Assembly: GCA_037043015.1 (NCBI GenBank)
Contig: CM073322.1
Coordinates: 15,139,601 to 15,203,600, forward strand
DNA from: Bryum argenteum
Lineage: Eukaryota; Streptophyta; Bryopsida; Bryales; Bryaceae
Length of the DNA stretch: 64,000 nt
Reading direction: 5' to 3'
In this document: piece after piece, positions 49,490-60,317 of the stretch
How positions within the stretch are numbered: the first letter of the stretch is position 1
Layout: each line of letters begins with the position of its first letter
The notes under the pieces: model-generated
What the model saw: only the letters and a program-made list of their open reading frames with translations
Told to the model about the DNA's origin: nothing
The model's database searches: none
Translations under genes and position numbers: made by a program

Positions 49490-50024
49490 TATACTGCTAC
49501 TATGTTTGTTTCTCCAACTTATTGGTGCACATCCGGAATTTTTTTAAAAAAAAAAAAAAAACAAAGTTAAATAGTCTTGTCAAGTTCCCAGTATATGCCA
49601 AGTTGCTTTAATTTTGGACACCAATCATAGTCAAATGAGCTTCACATGACTGTTTTGCTTATTGCTAGAGGTTCAAAGTGTCAACTTTGAGGTCACTTTT
49701 TACTATTTGGACATTCCGACACTCTTTTGTAGGCATAACATTTTGAATTGAAACTAAAAAATTGCGTTAGCCACACCTATATCAACTCCTTCCAATGTAA
49801 ATGTCCATTTGGTGCCCACTTGACTTTAGTTAGTAATTATGGGGCATTTTAGAGTTTGATCCAAGAGCCATGACCATAAAATTCTAAATTCTCTGATTGG
49901 AGAGTAAAATATTCTTGGTTCCATTTGGCTTTCCAGTGAAAAAAGTAGAATGTTCACTAGTTTTGAGGTCCCTAAAACATGTTAACTTTTTCATAGTGGA
50001 TAATGTTTTCATGTTCTCCTTGAT

Positions 50025-50062
50025 TATAGTTGAGTTGAGGCAAATGCCTCGACTCAACTACA
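50025..50062. repeat. Perfect-arm hairpin, copy 2
   Basis: AGTTGAGTTGAGGCA and TGCCTCGACTCAACT around AA. Counterpart of the hairpin at about 34,873-34,913; the arms are unchanged while neighbouring bases differ. Confidence 0.65.
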
Positions 50063-51068
50063 TGATGAGGCTCAATTCTAGCGTTGAATTACTTTAAGAA
50101 AAAAGAAGAAATAGGGGAGGGTAAAAGAGAGAATATAAGAGGATTTATGTTAAAAAATTTAAATTAAAATTATCCTCGTCTAAATTTACTTTACATTAAC
50201 CAAGCCACCTGAAATTGCAATTTTAGTTTTTCATCGTCACAGCTCTTGACCAAGCGCCGTGAGCATGAAAATGGTTTAATTTTCTCGGCCATGGCTCTTG
50301 AGTGGTTGCTTTTCAATGCGTATCTCAAAGATGAGCCAAATCATCACTCCCATCATCTCCCAATCCATTTAGTGAAAAAAATCTCAATTTTCAATTTACT
50401 TTCTTATTCAGGAGTTTATAAGATCTCATCATTACAAGACTAGATCTCATCATTACAAGACTATTTAGTTAAAAAACTAAAAAAATATTAGATTGACTTG
50501 TTTATTGAGGTGAAGTTAAGGCTTCTACCTTCTTGGGCTTTTAGAGGTTGAAGCTAATTGTGGATATAGAGAATACAACTCTTTAATCCTTCAAAGTCAT
50601 GTAGTTATTTCTTTATCCATGTACACTTTGGCACCTCAAAACAATTGACAAATATTCATGCAATAATAAAGCACACACAATTTTATTTCATCTAGTGTAT
50701 CACCATATGCAACAACAATGGTGTCCATTTTAATCATGTAAATGTATTGCGTATGATAAATTGTGAACAAAGATTGGCTCAATGGAAGCCCAACAAAACT
50801 ATGTATTTTGAGAGATTGCTCCTTGGCATTACCTCATATGTTCTCCATTATAAATGTGGCCCTTTTTACCAAGCTTCTATGCTTCTATTACTTATTGGTG
50901 TCCTTTTAAAATATTATAATTTGGTTTCCCAACAATTTATTGGTAAAATCATCAACACTTCTTTTCTAATCAATGTATCAAAAGGTAGCCCAAATGTGCA
51001 AAACAACTATCAAAGAAGTATAATATTATGTCTATAAACTAATAATTTACTATAGTGAAAGTGGATTA

Positions 51069-52895
51069 GTAACCCCTAATGTCGAAAGCCCCCAAATCTA
51101 TCAGACCTCTTCAAAACACCCTCTTTCAATGCAAGATGAAAATTTTCAACTTCTGACGGAATCTCAAGTATGTAACCGTAAGATCTTGTACCTAACTTGT
51201 CCATGTATGTGTGTACCAACACTTAGATTCAAATTCCTTACCAATTGTGAGATCATAACATTCAAAATTGACAAAAAAGTTTTTTTCCCTTGTTGCAAAA
51301 TGGGTTGAAAGTTTTTTGTGAGCCCAAAAAACCAATTTTAAAAGTAAATTTGAATTGAGGCTCTTCAAATTCTTGTTCCTAAGTGAGTTGGAAACATGCC
51401 TATGTAATTTTTACTCTCATGCGACTTGTAAAACTTAATGAAATGCTTAACCCCTAAACGTCCTTGGGGTATTTTTAGCCAAAAACTCATTTTTAAAAAA
51501 AGTGATATAGATGAAAATAAAGATAAGCTATTCCGATCTTAACCGTACAAACTTGTAATAGACTTGTAGTAGATCATGTGGGCCAAAACTTGACTCATGG
51601 GACCTCATAGATTGGGAGATCGTAACGTATTAGTGCGCAAAACAGGCTACAAAATACCATCATTTCCACTTTGAAGTGAAAATACTACCAACATGAAATT
51701 TGCAATCAAAAAATCACCAACTAGAAAGTTGTTCATCTTCATCTCAAAAACACTTCTGTACCAAAAGAATTCATCAAAAAAATATCTTGGCTCAAATAGT
51801 AGCCTTCCAATGGTGAAAACTGCCTCAAAATTTACAAAGGAAAAATAGTCCAAAACTAGACTCTTTGCACTCAAATCCATGCCCTATCTTCAATACATCT
51901 TCAATTAGGTTGAGGTTTCTACCACTTAAAATAGACTATGATTGGAATCTATCCCAAAGAATAAAGTCGAAATCTAACGGTGGATGAAGGAGATCTAGCT
52001 CCTCAAAAATCATCCATTTTTTCGCTTTTTTCATTGTAGAAACATCATTGCAAATCCACTAGCAAAGTTATTTGGATCAAAAAACTTGCAACTAGAAATT
52101 TGTTAGAATACATCTAAAGATCATACTTATGTAAAAAAAAATCATGAAAAACTATTTTTGGTTTTGCATAATTGGCTTGCAATGGTGAAACATGCCCAAT
52201 GTTTGAAATCTCAAAACCAAAAGCTGCTGTCACTAAAATGCATTCCATTAATTCATACTTCATTGTATGGGTCTGCAATTTGTACCACACAAACTAGACT
52301 TAATTTGGGACCCAACCCAAGTGATTTCGTCAAAAACGGAGTCCGGATGAAGAAGTTATGGCTCTTCAAAGTTTCTGCCCTTCATCCAAAATGTCGTTTT
52401 TCGACACTAGGGACGTTTAGGGGTTAAACTTTCACATGGAGGTATGCTGAAATTCAACTTCAAAGGCCCCTCTTTGGTAATGAAAATGGCATATGAATAA
52501 TAATTGGATGAAAGATTCAAACGGTGAAATCATGTCTAACAACCTTTTTTCCAAGTACAAAAACAAAATTGAAAAAAGTAAGATCTCAATTTTTGGTGAA
52601 TTTTTGAAGTTTCTGCAAACTTTATTATTTATTTTGGGCAGATTTTGAGAATAAACGAGTATATACCACAGTTTGGGCAGTTTTGGGCAGATTTCAAATA
52701 GTGTTTTCAAACTTCGACCGTAAATATCTCATAAAGTATGAGGACTTTAGCAGCATGAAATGACTTTTCGGAAAGCTATGGAAAAACTCTTCAACTTGCG
52801 AAAGGTTTCAATTTTGTACGAGCTAAATATAGTAAGTACGGGCTGACCACACCCCCAAACGACCCGATTCGGGCTCTTTTCGACTTTAGGGTTAA
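51069..52895. mobile_element. TTAA-flanked element, family C, split by a nested family A element
   Basis: The ends are GTAACCCCTAATGTCG (first base changed from T) at 51069 and CGACTTTAGGGTTAA ending at 52895. Without the nested element (51,447-52,427) it is about 850 bp and colinear with 4,892-5,730. Duplication copy 1 is unoccupied at the same point: GTGGATTA-TTGA-ATAACAAATTG at 36,252, so this insertion is younger than the duplication. Confidence 0.85.
51447..52427. mobile_element. TTAA-flanked element, family A, copy 2 (nested)
   Basis: The ends are TTAACCCCTAAACGTCC and GGGACGTTTAGGGGTTAA, length 981 bp, close to the 47,900 element. It sits inside the family C element: related C copies read GAAATGTTTGATCTTTCAC at 5,260 and TGCTTGATTACC (reverse strand) at 34,249, with nothing inserted. 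Confidence 0.88.
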
Positions 52896-53988
52896 ATAAC
52901 AAATTGAAAACAAAACTATATCTAAAAGTATCGTATATCAACCTTAATTTCGAAATACACTCTACTTTCTAATATGGTTGCGTCATTTTTAATTCATTAT
53001 CCACTTATCCACGTATATTTATGAACCACTTTGAGGCAAATTCTTAGAGGCTTTTCGCTAGGATACACTATCCTTTTAGATTTGGTTGTGCCGTATTCAA
53101 TGCATTATCCACAAATCTTCTTATCCACCCACACTTATACATCAAATACTGTCCCTAATGATCCACCTACTCCTCTTGAGTTTGACTCATAAGATATATT
53201 TCATGCTCCAAGTACCTCACCACCTCAAAGTAAAAATGACCCTAGGTTAATGCCCTTCTGCAAACTTTAAAAATAAAAATAGAATAATAAAGCATAAAAT
53301 TTTAATAAAATTTGTAAACATGACCATTTGTCCTATTAATTTATTTTCATAATACACAAGTTTTGTGCAACTCTTTACGATCTCATGGCAAGGCTATTGG
53401 TTGGTATAAGAAACAAAGAGACTTTAAATACACATCAAAAATACATCAAACAGAGAGACTTTAAATATACATCAAAAATACATCAAACAAAGAGACTTTA
53501 TAATCTAGTACTTCAAAACGTTTCAAAATGCAAAATAAGATTCTTTCTAATGTATAAGGAAGGTTTTCAATAAAAAGTAAAAAAACGTTATCTCCAAATT
53601 TAGCAATATACCATATAGACAACCAATAGTTTCATTATCAATATACACCGATAAATTCCAAAATCACATTAATAAATCAAGATCGCTAAAACCTCGCATA
53701 GATATAAATTGCGATAATACTATTACATTATTCAACATTTGAATATTAATGCGAATGGGCAAATTCAACACTGAAGAGGCTCTTCACCCCGATTTGAAAA
53801 CACCAAGTGTTGTTTAAGGGGGCCCCTCAAGGATCTAAATAAATATGCTTGAGGCATAATGACTTGACAACCCATGAAAGGCCGGTGCGCATGAACTTGG
53901 ATAAGAATGTAGATAAATTTATACTTGTAGATAAGGATAAGGATGATGTGTGTGAAGCTCTATCAAGTTATACTTTCATGCGCCTGGC

Positions 53989-53995
53989 TATAAAA
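53989..53995 (+). promoter_or_regulatory. TATA box of S1-family gene copy 2
   Basis: TATAAAA in the same context as copy 1 (GGC-TATAAAA-CCCAAGCAAAC). The leader intron is 54,051-54,210 (CACAG/GTGC to GTTTAG/G). Confidence 0.65.
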
Positions 53996-54220
53996 CCCAA
54001 GCAAACTTTGAAGGAACTTCACAACAAGCTCATTACTTTCATGTACACAGGTGCTTTTCATGCCATATAGTTTTTCTTTCATCATGCTTCGCTTTGTTGA
54101 ATGCATGTATCTTAGTTGTGAATGTTTTGAGTGATCATTTACGCTCTCAACTTGATGTCAGTTAGTGCATACTTTCCAATAACGTTGTTGTTCTTTGATT
54201 TTGTGTTTAGGTTGGCAAAG

Positions 54221-54604
54221 ATGGCAAAATCAACAATATTCCTGGTTGTGGTGCTCGTGATGTTGGCGACAAGCATGGTGGCATTGGCAAGCGATGCGAG
54301 TGTGAACATTTGGAATGAAATTGGGCCTAATGAGATTCTAACGGTAGATTGTGATTCTAAAGATCGCCACATGGGAGTACACCAGATCAAGTTTAATGAG
54401 TACTTCGGATTTGGATTCACGCCCAACATCTGGAAGACCACTTTGTATACATGCGGTTTTAAATGGGCCGGTAAGGACGTAGGATTGCAAGTGTGGAAGG
54501 AAGAACCACAGTTCTTTTGCTTGCATTGTGAGTATCATGTGAAGGTAGATGGCATTTACCGAAATGAACAAGGCAAACCCGCTTCTAAGGTTCTGGCATG
54601 GTAG
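54221..54604 (+). CDS. S1-family secreted protein (plant S-protein homologue), copy 2
   Basis: A 127-residue protein with signal peptide and the four S1-family cysteines (44, 78, 100, 103). It differs from copy 1 by Met-to-Val at 11, Thr-to-Met at 19 and Gln-to-Leu at 125. By eye the coding sequences differ at about eight synonymous codons, so the mature protein has been kept while silent sites drifted. The start is the ATG at 54221, at the same place as in copy 1; an upstream in-frame ATG at 54131 falls in the leader intron. A poly(A) signal AATAAA stands at 54,698. Confidence 0.88.
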   Translation: MAKSTIFLVVVLVMLATSMVALASDASVNIWNEIGPNEILTVDCDSKDRHMGVHQIKFNEYFGFGFTPNIWKTTLYTCGFKWAGKDVGLQVWKEEPQFFCLHCEYHVKVDGIYRNEQGKPASKVLAW

Positions 54605-54709
54605 AGCTACATAGCATTATGTGAGTTTGTAAGAGTGTCAATGCTCGTGTTGTACTTTATACACAAGCTTGTGAATACATGAGCACTCCTTTTATGGAAT
54701 AAAGTTGTA

Positions 54710-57646
54710 TTTCTATATTGTTTTTTTCAAATGTATTTAATGTCACTTCTCTTTAGTAATTGTATAAAGGGTGCTTTTGGTAGGTGTTTGAGATGACTGT
54801 TGTTATGATTAGAGGGTATACTACAAAGAGTAGAACAATATTTGTAAGCATATTACAAAGTGTAGGTCTAACAGATACTACTGTATAATCAGGCCAATGA
54901 ACATGGACTTTGGTTTTCTTCTTCTTCTTTGTTTGAGGAGATTATATTCTTTATGGACTACTTTAGAGTTGAAATGTTTTTCGAAGATGTGATACATTCT
55001 CATTTTTAAAGAGAAATTGAATGTGGCGTTTTATGTGTGTAAGAGTACCACTATATCATGAACAAGGATAAAGATGTTAAAACTTTTGAGATAGGTCACT
55101 AATGTAGGGTGAATACATTAACAGATGTTTATTTTTCCTTTGGGTATTTTGTATACGATGGTTGGAACTCTATAGGCATTTTGCATAGGGTGTAAAAATC
55201 AAGTTTTGATGATGATAAAACTTTGTTGAAGAAGAACATACTATGTAGCTGAAAAAGAATCTAAAAAAGAACAATTAGTAAAGAAGTTTGCCATTTCAGA
55301 CAAGAGTTTTTAATCTTGTTGAGTTTAAACTTACTTTACCATGGATTGCCCATGCTTGATGGTAATACTCTTTGGAATTATCACACTCTTCCACTATACT
55401 AATGATGTTGATTAGTGCTCTTACCATGCATTATAAGGTATAAGCTTTTCTAATCACAAATCACAAAACAAAACATGAAGAACACTAGATTTCTTGTAAT
55501 GCTTGAAGTCAATCGCAACACCTATTGTAAATCCTTTTGTTTTCAATGACCAATTGCACCAACTCCATAAATTCTTTCACTCGCAAGAGAGTTTGCGTGC
55601 TCTCACTTTCAATGTTATATTTGAGAAATAGTGTTGTAACACCCTGGTGACCTGTGACATTTAGTGATATGGTTCGCAATTATCCTCTATATCACTAATC
55701 AACAACTTTGCATATTGAAATGTAAAGAAATCTAGTGCACTTTAAATGCTCTCAAAACCTTTCCTCCTACAATCCTTTGTGTATAACATTCCAATAACAA
55801 CAAAATCTTGTATACAACCTTAATCATAATACTGCACTAATCAACATCATGAGCACATCATCACCTATTTTATTACTATTTGCACATTCTTTTTCATTAG
55901 AAGACTGCAAAAGTGCATGTAAACATGCAAGACAACAAGACTTCGCGTAAAAGTGACAATTGGAGATGAGGCATCATTGGTAATAGGGGGTGGAGGATGT
56001 CACTTTTTTGACTAAAAGCCTCCCCCCATGAGCATGAGAATGGAATCCAAGAAGAAGAAGTTCAGCAGAAAAGAGGAAGAGAGGCCCAATGCTGCAAAGC
56101 AAATATAGTTGTGCATGCTCCCTTCAAGCAACAACCAACACACGCAACAACAACCAGCTGGCTCAGCATTCAACCAAATATGATTCCCCTGATTCCCCAT
56201 CACCCAAATATGCCTGGGCCACTCCTCCCCTTTGCAAAGAATCTGGACCCCATATTCCTCCATGGAAAAGTGATTCAAAGATGATGTGAATTTGCATCCG
56301 CGTACTCAGAAGCTTTCTCCAGTTTTGGATTTTGCTTTGGGATCTACATGGCAATTTAAGTAACTTGACATGGCACAACACAATTACCGAGCATTGGAGT
56401 TTGGAAATTCACATTGTAAGGAGAAAAACAGGGAAAAGGAATGCAAAGTGCCATGGACTAAATTTTTAGCATTGGATTTTGCTTTGGATATTGCTATGGG
56501 ATCTACATGGCACTGAAGTAACGAGTCATGACACAATAAATGTATTTCCAATTTACCATGCACTAGTGCTTGGAATCCCACATTGTATGGAGTAAAACAA
56601 GGAAGAGGAAGGAAAAGTGTCACGTTGGAGGAAGTTGTGAAACTTCCTTCCCCTCTTGTGTAATTTGGGCCTTAGTACCATGGATATCGGTGTACAGGGA
56701 ATATGCTATATTTGTTTCAGGAATTTTTCACATACATACAAACGTTTTGTACTTAAAAAGTATTTACAATCTCCTTTGATGGATATTTACAAGTACAAAA
56801 ATTGATTTGTAGGTATGTGTAAATTAAGCCAAAGTATGAAGTTGAAATTCCCAAATACGGGAATCTTCGTGTATTCTGTAACCTTGCTTAGTACAGAGTT
56901 GAGGTCATGGAACCAATTGATGATTACATGGGGATTCAAGTCGTTCATGGGGCCAAAAGGTAGATTAGAGTGACTGAAAATACCATATCAAGATTGGTAG
57001 CAAATGTAAGATTATTGTATTTAAATTAGTAAAATGAGTATGAGCAGTAGGAATTAATTGATCCCGAACCATGATGTGTGCTTTCTACCTATTCTCTTAT
57101 ATTTGAAGAGCAAATAAGAAGAAACGTTTGGCTATTGTTACCACCAGAAGTAAAACCATTTTTTTGCAACCACTTGTAACTCTCTTTCCCATACAGTCTT
57201 AGATTCACACATTCACAGGATTTTTTTGCATGGAACAATACATATATATCCAGTATTCATATCCAGAGAGATTTGCAAGAGAAGAAGCACTTGAGCAGCA
57301 ATCTGCACACCGACAATGATACAAATGCTGCATCTCTGCAAGTATGATTCATACTCAGCACAGCTTAAGGGTACGGTGTCTTTGTTCACAAATCTTCAAG
57401 ACAGGGCATCACCATAAATCCACTCAACCAAGTATAACGTGGAACCCCAGATCTGTTGCATCAAACCAACAACAGAAAGCACATTCGATATCACAGAATG
57501 ATGTGGTCGAAGAAGTATGAAAATGTCGATGAGTCGACCGAGCCTTTGCATGATTTCATCATTTGTTATTATTGAAAGGATCACGAATACTGCAGCTTCA
57601 ATTGAGGAGGCGGGGGAATTTTGTAGAGAGGAAGGCTTTGGTGAGT
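54710..57646. other. Spacer downstream of S1 gene copy 2
   Basis: Aligned with copy 1 but with many indels. It includes a MITE remnant (55,540-55,715) and a strongly conserved block (55,895-56,290), the counterpart of 39,715-40,115. No gene was recognised. Confidence 0.4.
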
Positions 57647-58592
57647 TTAACCCTTTCATGACCAATCAACCAAATATGGTCGTTGGAGTGTGGTTATTCC
57701 ATGATCGAGTAGAATGTGTAGAAAGAGCAAAATGTTAGAGAACAACGTCAAAAGAGGAGTGTGTAATGGATCTACTACACAAAACAACGATGCATTTGGA
57801 CTCATACTCCGCCTGGTAGAGCTGTCTATACATGGTGATGAGTATGCGATACGGTAGCTGGTCTGGAAAGAAGTGAAAAAGATTCAGGAAATACGGCTGT
57901 CGACGACACATGACACCAATTCTAAGGGTCCCTTGGGAACATGGGAACATGGGGGTACTACTCAATTGGCTCCATCAACAAAAGAAGAGTTGATTTCTTT
58001 TGGCAACCCAACACCGTCTATCAAAGCGTATACGTTTGTACAACCTTAAATCCTCCCCAAAAGAATCAACCACATGTTGTTTGCACACTGATTCTACGTA
58101 AAGGCTTGGCGTCTGATGAATGTGACCATGTCTGATTTTTCAATCTGACCATATTTGCTACGATATCCCATGTAATTCTCGTACGCTACCGTATACAAGG
58201 AACTGGGTTCTTGGTCTCTTTTCACAATTTAAGTTTCATTAAAGCTCAAAATGCAACGCTCATGGTGTTGTTGGATAGATCTTCAAACTTTCTACAATAT
58301 TGACCACATGTGTTTTGCCCAAATCTGGATATTCTGGTCTCTAATTCTAGTAAAAAGCTTTGAGGTCATGTATACGCTATGTACTACACTTGACTCGGTA
58401 CATCATAATACTCTAGTTCATACGGTAGATTTGACCCATGTTTGGCTACTAGCATGTATATGAAGTTCACTACACATTTATACGGTCGGATCTTAATTTT
58501 AACCCTTCATTTGTTCGATGCATTCCAAAATACATCGAGACACCTCAAAAAACCTCGACTTCCGAAACAGGAGTGGTCATGAAAGGGTTAAT
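57647..58592. mobile_element. TTAA-flanked element, family F, inserted after the duplication
   Basis: The ends are TTAACCCTTTCATGACCA and TGGTCATGAAAGGGTTAA, perfect 18-bp inverted repeats including TTAA, length 946 bp. Duplication copy 1 shows the unoccupied site GGTGAG-A-TTGA-TATGTCGCTTCC at 42,165-42,187, against GGTGAG-T-TTAA and TTAA-TATGTCGCTTCC here. No long open frame is present, so it is non-autonomous. Confidence 0.9.
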
Positions 58593-60317
58593 ATGTCGCT
58601 TCCACCGAATTGCTATTTTATTCCTGACATCCATTATGTGGGGACGCATGATGTTCCTACAGTGGAACTATGGCGGTGACTATACGGCTATGTTTGCTCT
58701 TCTTATGCATTTTGTGAAAGTCTATGCTCGGTCAGGACACTCAGAAGTGCGAGTATAATTACTTCACCCCTCTTTACAATGACCCCGACATTTTGAGCAA
58801 ATGCTTTTATTGTGATTATCAACTACGCTTCATGCTCACGATGTCGTCTTCAAAGGCCATCATCACTAACTCTTCAACACTAGCCTTACAACCTAAGCTC
58901 CGACAAGTTGGGGCTTGTAGTTCCAATTGCGGCCGGAAGCAACTTGATTTTCTCCTTCTCCTCCTCTCGATGCAATCCTTCGTTGCTTCAACATCCAATA
59001 CCATTTTCAAAACGAAACTCCAGCCTCCATTTCACGGGCTGCAATTATCTCATTAGTCATTGTTGGCGTAGCTTCACTTCACTTCTGTGTGTTTTTCAAC
59101 ACTTGCCTCCACCTTCGCTACTTTGCAAACTATCCGCCACCGCCTCCCTCCTCGGCTAGTACCCGTGCACTTCTTCGTAGCCCCTCCCTGCGCAAGCTCG
59201 ACCAACTGCTCATTTCTTGGTGCCCCTCCATCACGCGTGCCGTTGCGCCAACCTCCTTCTGTTTTTCTACTCCTTGCGCTCATGCCAAATAACGCGGTCC
59301 ACTGAGTTACATGCACTATAGTATTCCACCACCTCGGTACGTCTCCTAACAACTCGCTACAGTTGACGAATGTAAATGCTTCTTGTTTATGGTTTCTTTT
59401 CTAATAGTAAATTAGAGCCCTCTCTACCTCTAAATTGCTACCACAATTACCACAACTAGAAACTTTACTGAAAGCTCTCGGAGATTTTGAAACATCATGT
59501 TTGATTACATCCTACTTTGGCTCTAAACTCTTAGCACGCCTCTCACAATTCTCTTGTGCGGGTTCGCATGATAGAGAGAATACTTTAGTATGAACAAGAA
59601 TTCATTGTTCAGTACTTACCGAGTATACAAACTATGCAGCTTAATATGTAGGTGTTCACCGAAGGGTTACTAAGAAGGTCCTAGTACTCTAGATTGACTC
59701 AAAACTAAAACCATCCAAAAAGGTTTAGAAGCATAACTCCATAATCCCCAATCATCGAATTCAGTCAACCCTTCACAACTCTATTAATCGAAGCTCTAAT
59801 TGTATTGACAGAGAGTACTTTCATTGAAGGTTTCTTTCGATACCAAATCTACAATGAGGTTATTTATGCTTGTGTGATTGTTCAAGGGACAGTCACTAAG
59901 AAATTATTCTACTCTAGTATCAGAAATGTACATATGAGTATGGGTTAAGGTCATCTCAAATAGGTACGCAGTGAATGAGCAATGAAAATGGATTCAAATG
60001 GCAATGAATACATCATGAATGTGAAATGAAAATAGAATTGCACTGAATGCAAATGCAACGAATGCCCATGAATTGCATTGAACGCACATGCAAGTATTAT
60101 TATTTTTATTATTGGAATGCAAGTTGATCCTCTGCTAAAATGCTGAACTTCTCTACCCATTTCCAACAATGGGGTCTCGAAAAATGGCTAAATAACTCTT
60201 ACAAAGAGTCCTCTCCTCTTCTTGACTAATTTTTTCCCCTTTTCCGCCCTCACAAGATTATTGCTGTGTTCTCTTGCAGGGCACCTCCTGTTGTGCCCCT
60301 GTATTTTCTTCGCAACC
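58593..60317. other. Spacer upstream of BTB gene copy 2
   Basis: Counterpart of 42,176-43,878. The stretch 59,572-60,180 is almost identical to copy 1, while 58,600-59,560 has many differences and indels. No gene was supported. Confidence 0.4.

Noticed and set aside
4892..52895. Repeated TTTAGGG-like words (plant telomere repeat TTTAGGG)
   Set aside because: Each occurs singly as the end of a TTAA element (TTTAGGGGTTAA), never as a tandem array, so these are not interstitial telomeres.
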